Positions 27,434 to 37,616 are shown, counted from the first letter of the stretch. The stretch is DNA of 64,000 bases from Cohnella mopanensis (GCF_022352055.1 NZ_JAKRWM010000004.1:186001-250000), one strand, 5' to 3'. Numbers and translations: made by a program. The notes: a model not told the origin generated them from the letters alone.

Positions 27434-27559
27434 GAGGAGGTCACTCCCGTCTACCTGTTTGATCAATATCCTGCCTACTATAGCGGAATTAGACGCTCTA
27501 CAATGAAGAAGTAAACGATTTCGTTAAGCAACTACACAGAAGAATAGGGAGGCTCCACC

Positions 27560-28855
27560 ATGAAAAGGAACATCAAGCTTACACTAGTGATGACGCTCGC
27601 GTTGTCGATGATTTTATCCGCTTGCGGATCCAAAGAAGCCGACAACAAAGGCAACAATGCCGAGTCCGGCGGTACGGCGGCAACGAAGACGATTAAGATT
27701 TTCCAATTCAAAGTCGAAATCGCCGAAGCGCTTAACAGGCTTAAAGCGGAATATGAAAGCACTCATCCCGGCATCAAGCTGGATATTCAAACGGTAGGCG
27801 GCGGCGCGGATTACGGCGCGGCGTTAAAAGCGAAATTCGCTTCCGGCGAAGAACCCGATATTTTCAACAACGGCGGTTACAGGGATTTGGGAACTTGGTT
27901 CGATAAACTCGAAGATTTGTCCGATCAGCCATGGGTGGCGGATACAGTAGACGTTGCGAAAGAGCCGATGACCAAGGACGGTAAAATCTACGGCCAACCG
28001 ATGAATCTGGAAGGTTACGGCTTCGTCTATAACAAAGACCTGTTCGCCAAAGCAGGCATCACGGAAACTCCGACGACATTAGCTCAGCTGGAAGAAGCGG
28101 CTAAGAAACTGCAAGCGATCGGCGTTACGCCATTCGCGAACGGGTATCAAGAGCTATGGGTTCTTGGGAACCACACGATTAACGTAGCATTCGCGCATCA
28201 GAAGGATCCGGATGCTTTCATTAAAGGGCTAAACGAAGGCACGGAGAAAATTCCCGGCAACGCGACCTTCGACGAATGGACGAAGCTGGTTGATCTGACG
28301 TTGAAATACGGCAACAAAAATCCGTTAACGACGGATTACAACACCGAGATGACCCTATTCGCGAACGGCGAAGCCGCGATGACGCAACAAGGGAACTGGA
28401 CGCAAGTACAGATCGACGGCATTAACCCGGATCTGAACATCGGAATTCTGCCAATGCCTATCAACGACAATGCGGAAGACAACGATAAATTGTATGTTGG
28501 CGTTCCGAACAACTGGGTCGTGAACAAGAACTCCAAGGTAAAACCGGAAGCGAAAGAATTCCTCAACTGGCTTGTCACTTCCGATATCGGCAAAAAATAT
28601 ATCGCGAAGGATTTCAAATTCATTCCGGCATTCAAGAGCATTGAAGCGACAAGCGAAGACTTAGGCGATCTGGGAGCCGAGGTCGTGAAATACAGCCAAG
28701 AAGGTAAAGCGCTTAGCTGGAACTTCAATAAGTTCCCGGATGGCGGCATGAACGAATTCGGGAATCAAATTCAAGCTTACGTCGCTGGTAAATCGGATAA
28801 AAATGCGCTGTTCGATGGATTGCAAAAAGCATGGGATAGCCTAAAAACAAAATAA
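27560..28855 (+). CDS. Sugar ABC transporter substrate-binding lipoprotein
   Basis: A 431-residue solute-binding protein of the MalE/UgpB class (family 1). The signal peptide (KRNIKLTLVMTLALSMILSAC) has lipobox LSAC, with a Gly/Asn/Ser linker after the cysteine. The fold is indicated by TIKIFQFKVEIAEALNRLKAEYESTHPGIKLDIQTVGGG, GYGFVYNKDLFAKAGI and NGEAAMTQQGNW. AGGGAGG precedes the ATG. With the two permeases and the GH31 enzyme downstream, an alpha-glucoside or xyloside oligosaccharide ligand is likely. Confidence 0.93.
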   Translation: MKRNIKLTLVMTLALSMILSACGSKEADNKGNNAESGGTAATKTIKIFQFKVEIAEALNRLKAEYESTHPGIKLDIQTVGGGADYGAALKAKFASGEEPDIFNNGGYRDLGTWFDKLEDLSDQPWVADTVDVAKEPMTKDGKIYGQPMNLEGYGFVYNKDLFAKAGITETPTTLAQLEEAAKKLQAIGVTPFANGYQELWVLGNHTINVAFAHQKDPDAFIKGLNEGTEKIPGNATFDEWTKLVDLTLKYGNKNPLTTDYNTEMTLFANGEAAMTQQGNWTQVQIDGINPDLNIGILPMPINDNAEDNDKLYVGVPNNWVVNKNSKVKPEAKEFLNWLVTSDIGKKYIAKDFKFIPAFKSIEATSEDLGDLGAEVVKYSQEGKALSWNFNKFPDGGMNEFGNQIQAYVAGKSDKNALFDGLQKAWDSLKTK

Positions 28856-28880
28856 AGAAGTATAATCAAATATAGTAAAC

Positions 28881-28926
28881 TATGGAAAGGGGCGCGCGCC
28901 GGGTAATCGGTAGTCGCCTCTTTCCA
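28881..28926 (+). terminator. Intercistronic hairpin between binding protein and GH31 genes
   Basis: CTATGGAAAGGGGCG pairs with CGCCTCTTTCCATA around a 16-base loop, 23 bp before the GH31 start. No T-tract follows the 3' arm, so it may be a partial terminator or an RNA-processing/stability element that lowers GH31 expression relative to the binding protein. Confidence 0.5.
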
Positions 28927-28948
28927 TAATCACACGGAGGTAAAGGAC

Positions 28949-31390
28949 ATGGAAGGAAGTTCAGCAATACGACCCGATCAGTTCGGGTCATCGGAAGAAC
29001 AAGCGCTACGGAAAAGCATCGGGTACTTTAAGTCGCTCGAGCAGGACGGGAACACGTTCATTTGCCGAGGCAACAAAGGAAATGCGGCCATCCTATTTCT
29101 GACGGACGATGTATTCCGGATAAAAATATTTCAGGGCGAGCAAGTGGATCTCTCCACGACACCCGGGGTATTGCCGCAAGTAAGCGATGTGGAAGTTAAA
29201 ACGCAAGAGAACGACACTAAATTCATCTTCGTTACGTCCACGATTCGCTTGATCGTAGACAAGAGCAAATGCAGCTTCTTGATCGAAGATCTCAAAGCGC
29301 AAACGATTGCACGTCAGAATCCGGTCAGTTGGGATGCGCGAGGCGAAATAAGCGCCACTTACGAGATGCCTAACGAATCCCATTTCTACGGTTTGGGCGA
29401 GAAGACGGGTTTCTTGGACAAACGCGGCGAACGTTATACGAACTGGAATACGGATGTGTATGCGCCGCATGTGCCCGAGATCGAAGCGCTCTATCAATCG
29501 ATTCCTCTATTGATTCATACGCATGGCGAGCAAAGCTACGGACTTTTCCTGGATAACCCCGGAAGATCGGATTTCGACATGCGTGCTTCGGACACGACAT
29601 TCTCGATTTCTTGTTCAACAGGAGCATACGATATCTATTTTATTAACGGGCCGCAGATGAAAGATGTCGTCTCCCGTTATACAGTACTGACCGGACGGAT
29701 CGATCTCCCGCCGAAATGGGCAATCGGGTATCATCAGTCTCGTTACAGCTATATGAATCAGCAAGAGGTTCTGGAGTTAGCCCGATCTTTCCGTGCGAAA
29801 CAAATTCCTTGCGACGTCATCTATTTAGATATTCATTATATGGACGAGTACCGCGTATTCACCTTCGATCCGGTGCGTTTCCCCGATCCCGAAGCGATGA
29901 TGGCGGAGCTGAAATCATTAGGCATTCGAATCGTCCCTATTGTCGATCCGGGCGTGAAGAAAGACCCGAAATATAAAGTGTACCAAGAGGGCGTTCGGGA
30001 GAACCACTTCGTTAAGAAGCTGGAAGGCGATATCGTGCTAGGAGAAGTGTGGCCGGGCATAAGCGCTTTCCCGGATTTCACCGAAGACCGGACGTCGGAG
30101 TGGTGGGGAGATCTGCATCGCTACTATACGGAGCTTGGCATTCAAGGCATCTGGAACGATATGAACGAGCCGGCTTTGTTCAACGAGAGCAAGACGATGG
30201 ATTTAGATGCGATGCACGGAAACAATGGCAAGCCGCGTACCCACGAAGAGCTGCACAATCTGTACGGGATGCTGATGTCCAAGGCAACCTATGAAGGGCT
30301 TAGCCGCCAATTGGATGGACAACGGCCATTCGTGCTTACGCGCGCCGGCTATTCCGGCATTCAGCGTTATGCTGCGGTATGGACTGGCGACAATCGCAGC
30401 TTCTGGGAGCATATGGCGATGGCGATGCCGATGGTGCTGAATATGGGATTGTCCGGCATACCGTTCGCCGGTCCGGATATCGGCGGATTCGCGCATCACG
30501 CTTCGGGCGAATTGCTCGTTCGTTGGACGCAGATGGGCGCGTTTTTCCCGTATTGCCGCAACCACTCCGCGATCGGTACCGTTCGTCAGGAGCCATGGTC
30601 GTTCGGCGACAAGGCCGAGGCAATCGTACGCGACTATATCGGATTGCGCTACCGCTTCATGCCTCATCTTTATAATCTATTCCAAGAGGCCGCAACGACC
30701 GGCTTGCCGATCGTTCGTCCGTTGCTGCTCGAGTATCCGGCGGATCCGAAAGTGACGAACCTATGCGATCAATTCCTACTGGGGAAAGATATTTTGATCG
30801 CGCCGGTATATCGCCCGGATACCGATCACCGTTCCGTTTATTTGCCAGCGGGAACATGGATCGACTACTGGACGGGAGAAGTTCACGAGGGAGGCCGGAC
30901 GATTCTGGCGCATGCTCCTCTCGAAATCATGCCGATGTACGTTCGGGCAGGGGCGATCCTCGCCGAGGGACCGCTTAAGCAAAGCGCCGATAACGAGTCG
31001 GATGAGTCGGTAACGTTCCACATCTACGGAGCCGTAGCGTCAACCGGCTTCGAAACCGCATATACACTATATGAAGATGACGGCGTTAGCTTCGACTATC
31101 GTCAGGGGTCGTATTCCGAGTTGTCCCTTAATGTAGTCGGAAGTCCGAAGACTATTGAATTGAACTGGAGTTACGCCGCCGCGAGCGGGTTTAAGCCTAC
31201 GCGCAAGCTGCTTCGCTTCTCGTTCCGTCGTTGTGGATTCACTGCCAGTTTAGTAGAGGGATTGCAACGCCTAACGGCGGATCAGTTAGCTGCCGGTGCG
31301 GAAGGCTGGCTGTATAACCCGTCAACCGACGAGCTTCTGATTCAAGTCGCAGACCAAGCTGCAGGCGGTAAGCTCGTTATTACGAAATAG
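28949..31390 (+). CDS. Glycoside hydrolase family 31 alpha-glucosidase
   Basis: An 813-residue GH31 enzyme. The N-terminal beta-sandwich (about 40-230) contains SHFYGLGEKTGFLDKRGERYTNWNTD. The (beta/alpha)8 barrel follows, with IPCDVIYLDIHYMDEYRVFTFDP, nucleophile Asp404 in GIWNDMNEPALF, and acid/base Asp481 in VWTGDNRSFW. FAGPDIGGF and the C-terminal beta domains follow. No signal peptide, so it acts on imported oligosaccharides, consistent with the ABC importer upstream. Most similar in pattern to alpha-glucosidase II-like/maltase GH31 enzymes; alpha-xylosidase is less likely because the nucleophile motif is WNDMNE. GGAGG precedes the ATG. Confidence 0.94.
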   Translation: MEGSSAIRPDQFGSSEEQALRKSIGYFKSLEQDGNTFICRGNKGNAAILFLTDDVFRIKIFQGEQVDLSTTPGVLPQVSDVEVKTQENDTKFIFVTSTIRLIVDKSKCSFLIEDLKAQTIARQNPVSWDARGEISATYEMPNESHFYGLGEKTGFLDKRGERYTNWNTDVYAPHVPEIEALYQSIPLLIHTHGEQSYGLFLDNPGRSDFDMRASDTTFSISCSTGAYDIYFINGPQMKDVVSRYTVLTGRIDLPPKWAIGYHQSRYSYMNQQEVLELARSFRAKQIPCDVIYLDIHYMDEYRVFTFDPVRFPDPEAMMAELKSLGIRIVPIVDPGVKKDPKYKVYQEGVRENHFVKKLEGDIVLGEVWPGISAFPDFTEDRTSEWWGDLHRYYTELGIQGIWNDMNEPALFNESKTMDLDAMHGNNGKPRTHEELHNLYGMLMSKATYEGLSRQLDGQRPFVLTRAGYSGIQRYAAVWTGDNRSFWEHMAMAMPMVLNMGLSGIPFAGPDIGGFAHHASGELLVRWTQMGAFFPYCRNHSAIGTVRQEPWSFGDKAEAIVRDYIGLRYRFMPHLYNLFQEAATTGLPIVRPLLLEYPADPKVTNLCDQFLLGKDILIAPVYRPDTDHRSVYLPAGTWIDYWTGEVHEGGRTILAHAPLEIMPMYVRAGAILAEGPLKQSADNESDESVTFHIYGAVASTGFETAYTLYEDDGVSFDYRQGSYSELSLNVVGSPKTIELNWSYAAASGFKPTRKLLRFSFRRCGFTASLVEGLQRLTADQLAAGAEGWLYNPSTDELLIQVADQAAGGKLVITK

Positions 31391-31402
31391 TCCCTGCCAA
31401 GT

Positions 31403-31440
31403 AAAACCACACTCATCGGAGTGTGGTTTTTTCGCTTTTC
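31403..31440 (+). terminator. Intrinsic terminator after the GH31 gene
   Basis: AAAACCACACTC at 31403-31414 pairs with GAGTGTGGTTTT at 31419-31430 around ATCG, followed by TTTCGCTTTT. Ends the carbohydrate operon. Confidence 0.92.
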
Positions 31441-31617
31441 TGAGACGATAACTCAAGAAACGGTGATAACTAATCATTTAGACAAATTGCTCGCGAGCCG
31501 ACCCTATGTATCCGCATTCATGACTCAAACATAGTCAATTTTGATGTTTTTAGGCGCAGTTTCCTGTTTTACACAATTCGATCAGGCGATATATGATCAA
31601 ACCTGTAAGACCTATAT

Positions 31618-31780
31618 CAAGACTCGCTGAGTTTCCGTAAGGAAAACGGGGGACCCAACTTCGGCGGACGTTCGTTCGTCGCCTGGGGTGAATCCGTGAT
31701 GCTGATCTAAGCGTCATGGTAGGGCTAATTCTCTAAAAGCCCGAATCCGCCAGCTAACCTCGTAAGCGTTATTAGAGAGG
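31618..31780 (+). promoter_or_regulatory. c-di-AMP riboswitch (ydaO/yuaA type)
   Basis: The leader carries the conserved ydaO/yuaA blocks in order: CGCTGAGTTTCCG, GGAAAACGGGGGACCCAA, GGGGTGAATCC, AGGGCTAATTCTCT, CCCGAATCCGCCAGCTAACCTCGTAAGCG. These form the pseudo-symmetric two-site c-di-AMP binding fold. It is followed by a terminator (31803-31833) and then a KimA-type potassium transporter gene, the classical target. Known switches of this class are OFF switches: c-di-AMP, which rises with potassium, favours termination. The rest of the 31441-31617 region shows nothing I recognise. Confidence 0.93.
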
Positions 31781-31802
31781 TGAAACAACTTCGGTTCAAT
31801 TC

Positions 31803-31833
31803 AGACCGCGGGAGGGATCTCTGCGGTTTTTTT
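31803..31833 (+). terminator. Riboswitch expression-platform terminator
   Basis: ACCGC with GGGAG on the 5' side pairs with CTCT and GCGGT (31804-31826), directly followed by a seven-T run. It lies between the c-di-AMP aptamer and the transporter start. Confidence 0.8.
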
Positions 31834-31885
31834 GCGCGGTTCAAAACAGGGCAAGTGGAAATAGTATCACTAATGGGAATTCGAT

Positions 31886-33727
31886 TTGGCGGTGAGAGAA
31901 TTGCTATCTTTAATAAAACGATTATTAATCGGGCGACCGTTGAAATCGGCGGAGTTAGGCGAGCAGAAGCTGATTAAGGCTAAGGCGCTAGCCATCCTTT
32001 CTTCGGATGCGTTATCATCCGTTGCTTACGGTCCGGAACAGATTTTATTGGTCTTAATCACGGTCGGCGCCGTAGCCTTCTGGTATTCGATCCCCATTGC
32101 CGTCGGCGTATTGGTGTTGTTATTGGCATTGATTTTGTCTTACCGGCAAATTATATTTGCTTATCCGCATGGAGGCGGAGCTTATGTGGTATCCAAGGAA
32201 AATCTTGGTTTATATCCCGGTTTGATATCGGGAGGCTCGTTGTTGGTGGACTATATCCTCACGGTAGCCGTTAGCGTGTCGGCTGGCACGGATGCTATCA
32301 CTTCCGCTTTCCCGAGTTTGCATGAGCATACAGTAATGATCGCCGTTATTTTTGTCCTGCTTATAACCGTCTTGAACTTAAGAGGAATCACGGAGTCCGC
32401 CTCGATATTAGCCTATCCGGTTTATTTGTTTGTCCTGGCCTTGTTTATTCTAATCGGGGTAGGCCTATACAACGTTGCCGCGGGCAACGTTCCGGCCGAT
32501 TTGCATGCGCCGCTCGGTACGCCGGTGGCGGGCATCAGCTTGTTCTTGCTCCTCAAGGCATTTGCTTCGGGCAGCTCCGCCTTAACGGGAGTGGAAGCGA
32601 TATCGAACGCGATTCCGAACTTTAAGCACCCGGCCCCCAATAACGCCGCTAAAACCTTGCTGGCTATGGGCGGATTGCTGGCCCTCTTATTTTCGGGGAT
32701 CGTATTTCTGGCTTATGATTACGGGATAACGCCTAGAGTCGAGGTCACGGTCGTCTCCCAGATCGCCGAGCACACCTTCGGACGAAACTTCATGTACTAT
32801 TTCATTCAAGGCACGACCGCTTTAATCTTGATTCTTGCCGCCAATACCGGGTATTCGGCCTTCCCTTTGCTAGCGGTTAATCTTGCCAAAGACAAATTCA
32901 TCCCCAGAATGTTCACGATTAGAGGAGACCGGCTAGGCTATTCCAACGGGATCATTATTCTCGGCATTTTATCCATTATTCTCATTATCGCATTCGAGGG
33001 TCAAACCGAGCATTTGATTCCGCTGTACGCGGTGGGGGTGTTCATCCCGTTCACGCTCTCCCAGACGGGCATGATCGTCAAATGGATCCGCCAGAAGCCG
33101 AAGGGCTGGATTCCGAAGCTAATCATTAACTCCATCGGGGCGCTGATCAGTCTAATCGTCACCTTGATGTTCTTCTTAACGAAATTCGCGCAGATCTGGT
33201 CGGTCTTGGTTTTCTTGCCGCTTATTATCTTTGTTTTTCACCGGATTAAGAAGCATTATGAATCCGTCGGCGATCAGTTAAGCATTACAACCTGCGAGCC
33301 CATAATCCCGATAGAAGGCAATGTGATCATTTTGCCCGTAGCCGGAATCACGCACGTCGTCGAGTCGTCCATTCACTATGCTCAATCCCTCGCCGCCAAA
33401 CAGATTATCGCGGTTTACGTCCCTTTCGAGAGAGAAGATGCGGTTCTGTTCGAAGAAAAGTGGAGCAACTGGAAGCCGGACGTGAGATTGGTGACATTGC
33501 ATTCACCCTATCGGTCGGTGATTCAGCCCTTGTTGAAGTTCGTGGATACCGTACAGCGCAAAGCGAGCGAGTCGAACTATCAGGTTACGGTCATTATTCC
33601 GCAGTTTATTCCCAAGAAAGGCTGGCATAATATCCTGCATAACCAGACCAGCTTAATGATCCGTACTCGCCTGCTCTATCGTAAAAATGTTATCGTAACA
33701 ACCGTTCCCTATCATTTGAAGAAGTGA
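31886..33727 (+). CDS. kimA: KimA-type potassium transporter (APC superfamily)
   Basis: A 613-residue protein of the length and architecture of B. subtilis KimA (formerly YdaO). About twelve TM helices (residues 35-470) include ALAILSSDALSSVAYGPEQILLVL and AYPHGGGAYVVSKENLG. A cytoplasmic C-terminal domain of about 140 residues resembles universal-stress/USP-like folds (VIILPVAGITHVVESSIHYAQSLAAKQIIAVYVPFERED). KimA is a high-affinity K+/H+ symporter inhibited by c-di-AMP, and the c-di-AMP riboswitch immediately upstream supports the call. TTG 31886 or GTG 31892 is the start; no strong ribosome site is seen and an in-frame stop at 31871 limits the choice. Confidence 0.92.
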   Translation: MAVRELLSLIKRLLIGRPLKSAELGEQKLIKAKALAILSSDALSSVAYGPEQILLVLITVGAVAFWYSIPIAVGVLVLLLALILSYRQIIFAYPHGGGAYVVSKENLGLYPGLISGGSLLVDYILTVAVSVSAGTDAITSAFPSLHEHTVMIAVIFVLLITVLNLRGITESASILAYPVYLFVLALFILIGVGLYNVAAGNVPADLHAPLGTPVAGISLFLLLKAFASGSSALTGVEAISNAIPNFKHPAPNNAAKTLLAMGGLLALLFSGIVFLAYDYGITPRVEVTVVSQIAEHTFGRNFMYYFIQGTTALILILAANTGYSAFPLLAVNLAKDKFIPRMFTIRGDRLGYSNGIIILGILSIILIIAFEGQTEHLIPLYAVGVFIPFTLSQTGMIVKWIRQKPKGWIPKLIINSIGALISLIVTLMFFLTKFAQIWSVLVFLPLIIFVFHRIKKHYESVGDQLSITTCEPIIPIEGNVIILPVAGITHVVESSIHYAQSLAAKQIIAVYVPFEREDAVLFEEKWSNWKPDVRLVTLHSPYRSVIQPLLKFVDTVQRKASESNYQVTVIIPQFIPKKGWHNILHNQTSLMIRTRLLYRKNVIVTTVPYHLKK

Positions 33728-33745
33728 AATACGGTTGCATAATAA

Positions 33746-33799
33746 GGGGTTATTCCTAAGGCAGTCGAACAGACAGTCGAAGGAATAGCCTCTTTTTTA
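33746..33799 (+). terminator. Intrinsic terminator after kimA
   Basis: GGGGTTATTCCT pairs with AGGAATAGCCTC, followed by six Ts. A closely similar hairpin lies at 37617-37668 after the next gene. Confidence 0.85.
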
Positions 33800-33949
33800 T
33801 GGGCGAAATAGCAAGAAATATCCACTTTGTCACATGACAAAGAGATGACAACGCTCACTACATACCGAGATCAATAGAAACTATAGTGGGATAGATGTCC
33901 TACGTATCGTTGGAAAAGGGGACTGTAAAAAACAAAAGGAGACACTTCA

Positions 33950-36900
33950 ATGAAGAAAAAAAACGATTCGAGAAAAATTCTACTATTACTTCTATCTTTT
34001 GTCTTAATGGCAAGCTGGGTAACGGGAGTTAATCCATCCAGGGTCTCTGCGGCAAGCGGGTCATCTTTAACGTCAATGAATCAGCCGGTAGAGACGTTGA
34101 TTGGCGGTACGGAAGCGATTTTCCGAGATGGTAGCGGAGCTGTGGCTGATTATGCTGACGATCGAGATGCGGATGTGATCGATTTGCCGTTTCCGTTTAA
34201 TTTCTTTGGGGATATCTACAATAAAATTTATGTTTCATCGAATGGTAGTTTAAGATTTGATTCCCCTAACTCCACAAAGATTGCTCCTTTCGACGATGAC
34301 TTATATGTGACTACCAAGAGCAAGGTTTTATATACGACGATTGGGGACGGGCATAATCGAAAATTCGTGATCCAATATACGAATATGATGACCTATAGTC
34401 AAAGAAACAGCTCGACTCCTTTTGGCACCTTCCAAGTCATACTCAATGAATCGGATAATTCTATTCAATTTCAATATCCGAATCTTGTAGGATTAACTCA
34501 CGGTGAGGAAGCATTTGGTTCCGATGCATGGATTGGAATAAGCGGTCCATCGGTCAGCATTGAATACTCCGAATACGAGCAAAGCCTAGCGGAGAAGCAA
34601 GCGATTCGGTTCACGCCTGATGGATCGAATGGTTATACGCAGACGACTAACAGAGCCGGCATAGAAGCCTATGCCGCTTATGATGCTAACGTCGTCTATG
34701 AACCGATTTTATTGATTCCCGATTTGTATCCGGGAACTCCGGTGCCGGTAAGCCCGGCAGATGGCTCTTTTGTGTCATCGAATATTACTTTCCAATGGAG
34801 CGCCGTGAACGGGGCAACTTCCTATCGTCTGCTGATCGCAGAGGATGCCGAATTTATTCATGCGGTGAAAGATCAAGACGGGATCCAGCAGCATTCATTT
34901 GATGTTAACGGACTGGAAGAAGGTCAACCCTATTATTGGAAGATCGCCGCTGAGAATAACAATGGTTACACCTTTTCAAATTCATATCGATTCGTAGTGC
35001 CTTCCGATGACAGCCCGAAACCCGTGAACCAGCCTGTGGAGACATTGGATAACGGGACGGAAGTCGCGAATTTTTATGAATCCGACGATTGGGGCGACTA
35101 TGTTTCCGATGGCATTCCGATAGGGTTCGGTCCAAATTCCAAATTTAAGTATTTTGGAACGGAATACGATGAGATTTATGCTACGACAGGCGGAGAGCTA
35201 TTGTTTGGCGATCGTGATTATCCTGAAGGCGGAATCTCCCCTCATTACGGTCCTATACTTAGTTCAGCAAGCAAGGTCATCTATAAGACGGTAGGAGCAG
35301 AGCCCTATCGGAAATTCGTGATTCAATTCACGAACATGACGATAAATGACGCTCCTGTTGGAACATACCAAGTGATATTCTATGAAACGACGAATGTCGT
35401 TCAATTCCAATATCCACACTTAATTGCATTAGGCGCCGGCGATCGAGCATTCGGCTCCAGTGCATGGATTGGAATGTGGACTGACGACGATGAGGTTGCG
35501 TACTCCTCTTCGAAGAAAAGCTTGGCGGAGAAACAGGCGATCCGGTTTACCCCGGATGGTTCGGGTAGTTATGAACTAATCAAACAAGCGAACGCTCAAT
35601 ATGAACCTATATTGTTAATCCCTAATTCCTTCCCGAGCCCTTCGACGTTTGTAAGTCCTGCGGATGGTTCCGGCACGTCAACCCAAGTTACCTTGCAATG
35701 GAGCAATTCGAGTAATCCGGCCAGTTACTTCTTGTTAATCGCAGAGGATGCTGAATTCAAATCGGTATTGGAGCTTGATACCGAAGGATTGACGGACACT
35801 TCTTATAGCGTGAGCGGGTTGGAAGAAGGCAAGAAATATTATTGGAAAGTCATCGCTTTCAATAATGGGAACCAATATACTTTTTCCAATACTTATCGAT
35901 TTATTACAGCATCGTCATCGTCATCGACGGTAACCGTCGATACCGGTAATATAAGTTCGGTTACTACGATGACGGCAACTGCCGGGGGTAATGTTACTTC
36001 CACCGGGAACGGCACGATCGAGGAAAGAGGAATCGTATATTCCTTGAACGCTAATCCAACTTATAGTGATGTTAAAGTGAAAGCCGGAACGGCGGGAATA
36101 GGAGCTTATACGGTTAATCTTACCGGACTTCAATCCAATTCGACTTATCATGTTCGGGCGTATGCGATTAGCGAAGGCAGAATTACCTACGGACAAGAGG
36201 TTGCTTTTACGACGTTAGGTTCTAAAGTAAGCTTGAGTTCGTTGAGCCTTAGCGGAGTTACATTAAGTGAATCCGTGAGCGGAAGCGTCTATGCCTATAC
36301 GGCAAGCGTACCTTACTCTGTGTCTAGCACCACCATAAAGGCTACGGTACTAGAAGCGGAGTACGGCAGCTTGACCGCGAACGTATACAATAGCGCGAAT
36401 ACGCTGGTGACTGGCCCGATTAACTTGGCAAGCGGAGTAACAAGCAGTGCGATTCCGCTTAACGTAGGGATTAATAAAGTCGAAATTGTCGTCATCGCCG
36501 TTGATGGCAGCGGCACGACCTATACAGTCACGGTAAATCGGGCGTCTGCTCCTTCTAGTTCGAGCGGAGGCGGTGGCGGTGGCGGAGCCAGTCCGGTCAC
36601 CTCCAAGAACGGTAAAATCACCATTCCGGCCGGTAGAGCGGGCGAGGTGAGCCTGGACGGCGATATCGAAATTTCCGTTCCGGCCAATGCGTCGAGCAAG
36701 CAATTGGAGCTGACGATCGAAAAAGTGCTGAACGCGCAAGGTCTGCTAGGCAATAAAGAAATTACGGCCAGCGCGATCTATGAAGTGCTGAAGAATTTCC
36801 CGGAAAATTTCGGCAAGCCGGTCACGTTGACGTTGAAATTCGATGCTACGAAAATAAAGCACGGCCAAACGGTAGCGATCTTCTACTACGATGAAGCGAA

Positions 36901-37603
36901 GAAAACGTGGGTGAAGGTTGAAGGCGGCAAGATCAAAGGCGATCGCATCAGCGCTGATGTTAATCATTTCACGAAATTCGCGGTGCTTGTCGTGGATGAG
37001 AAAACGGGATTACCGGTAGCGGACCAATCGACGTCGACGGAAACGACAGAGCCGACTGCAGAGGTCAAGCTGAGCGACATCTCCGGCCACTGGGCGGAAG
37101 CGAATATTAAAGAAGCCGTGAAGCAAGGTATCGTAATAGGCTATACGGACGGAACGTTCAAGCCGAACGCGACCGTGACGCGCGCCGAATTCGCGGTCAT
37201 GCTGAACAACGCGCTGAAGCCGACAGGCCAAGCGGCGGAACTAAGCTTCGCGGACAAAGCGAAGATCGGTGCTTGGGCTCGCGAAGCGATCGCGCAAGCG
37301 GTGCAAGCAAACATCATTAAAGGCTTCACGGACGGTACATTCCGTCCGAACGCAGAGCTGTCTCGCGCTGAGATGGCAGCAATTGTTGCCGGTGCGCTTA
37401 AGCTGACTGCTGAAGCGAACACAGCAACAAGCTTTGTAGACGACAAGCTTATCCCTTCATGGGCAAAAGGCGCAATCGGGGCGTTAACCAAGCTTGAAGT
37501 TATGCAAGGCAAAGGCGGCAACAAGTTCGATCCTAACGCCACCACGACGAGAGCAGAGGCTGTAACTGTTCTGTTGAAGATGCTTGCGCAAGAGAGTAAG
37601 TAA
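33950..37603 (+). CDS. SLH-domain surface protein with duplicated beta-rich modules
   Basis: A 1217-residue exported protein. The signal peptide spans 1-34 (LLLLLSFVLMASWVTGV...VSAAS). Two homologous modules of about 300 residues follow (about 43-352 and 359-655). Each begins NQPVETL-(I/D)-GGT/NGTE, contains SLAEKQAIRFTPDGS and ends with an FN3-like domain (SPADGS...LLIAEDAEF...GLEEG-YYWK). Then come a further FN3-like domain (656-757), a cadherin-like beta-sandwich (758-866), a Ser/Gly linker with seven Gly, a DUF-type beta domain (885-1020) and three SLH repeats (about 1041-1217: SDISGHWAEANI, FADKAKIGAWAREAI, FVDDKLIPSWAKGAI). The SLH repeats would anchor it to pyruvylated wall polymer. 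Ligand unknown; an adhesive or structural role is likely. Confidence 0.9.
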   Translation: MKKKNDSRKILLLLLSFVLMASWVTGVNPSRVSAASGSSLTSMNQPVETLIGGTEAIFRDGSGAVADYADDRDADVIDLPFPFNFFGDIYNKIYVSSNGSLRFDSPNSTKIAPFDDDLYVTTKSKVLYTTIGDGHNRKFVIQYTNMMTYSQRNSSTPFGTFQVILNESDNSIQFQYPNLVGLTHGEEAFGSDAWIGISGPSVSIEYSEYEQSLAEKQAIRFTPDGSNGYTQTTNRAGIEAYAAYDANVVYEPILLIPDLYPGTPVPVSPADGSFVSSNITFQWSAVNGATSYRLLIAEDAEFIHAVKDQDGIQQHSFDVNGLEEGQPYYWKIAAENNNGYTFSNSYRFVVPSDDSPKPVNQPVETLDNGTEVANFYESDDWGDYVSDGIPIGFGPNSKFKYFGTEYDEIYATTGGELLFGDRDYPEGGISPHYGPILSSASKVIYKTVGAEPYRKFVIQFTNMTINDAPVGTYQVIFYETTNVVQFQYPHLIALGAGDRAFGSSAWIGMWTDDDEVAYSSSKKSLAEKQAIRFTPDGSGSYELIKQANAQYEPILLIPNSFPSPSTFVSPADGSGTSTQVTLQWSNSSNPASYFLLIAEDAEFKSVLELDTEGLTDTSYSVSGLEEGKKYYWKVIAFNNGNQYTFSNTYRFITASSSSSTVTVDTGNISSVTTMTATAGGNVTSTGNGTIEERGIVYSLNANPTYSDVKVKAGTAGIGAYTVNLTGLQSNSTYHVRAYAISEGRITYGQEVAFTTLGSKVSLSSLSLSGVTLSESVSGSVYAYTASVPYSVSSTTIKATVLEAEYGSLTANVYNSANTLVTGPINLASGVTSSAIPLNVGINKVEIVVIAVDGSGTTYTVTVNRASAPSSSSGGGGGGGASPVTSKNGKITIPAGRAGEVSLDGDIEISVPANASSKQLELTIEKVLNAQGLLGNKEITASAIYEVLKNFPENFGKPVTLTLKFDATKIKHGQTVAIFYYDEAKKTWVKVEGGKIKGDRISADVNHFTKFAVLVVDEKTGLPVADQSTSTETTEPTAEVKLSDISGHWAEANIKEAVKQGIVIGYTDGTFKPNATVTRAEFAVMLNNALKPTGQAAELSFADKAKIGAWAREAIAQAVQANIIKGFTDGTFRPNAELSRAEMAAIVAGALKLTAEANTATSFVDDKLIPSWAKGAIGALTKLEVMQGKGGNKFDPNATTTRAEAVTVLLKMLAQESK

Positions 37604-37616
37604 AAGGATTAAATAG

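Noticed and set aside
27436..27512. Possible small peptide frame after the MalG-type gene
   Set aside because: A good GAGGAGG is present but no start codon follows at suitable spacing; the frame begins right after a stop. It may be a gene remnant but cannot be supported.
31780..31977. Short ORF with a GAGAGG site ahead of kimA
   Set aside because: It runs through the riboswitch terminator and the kimA start in another frame and has no recognisable product.
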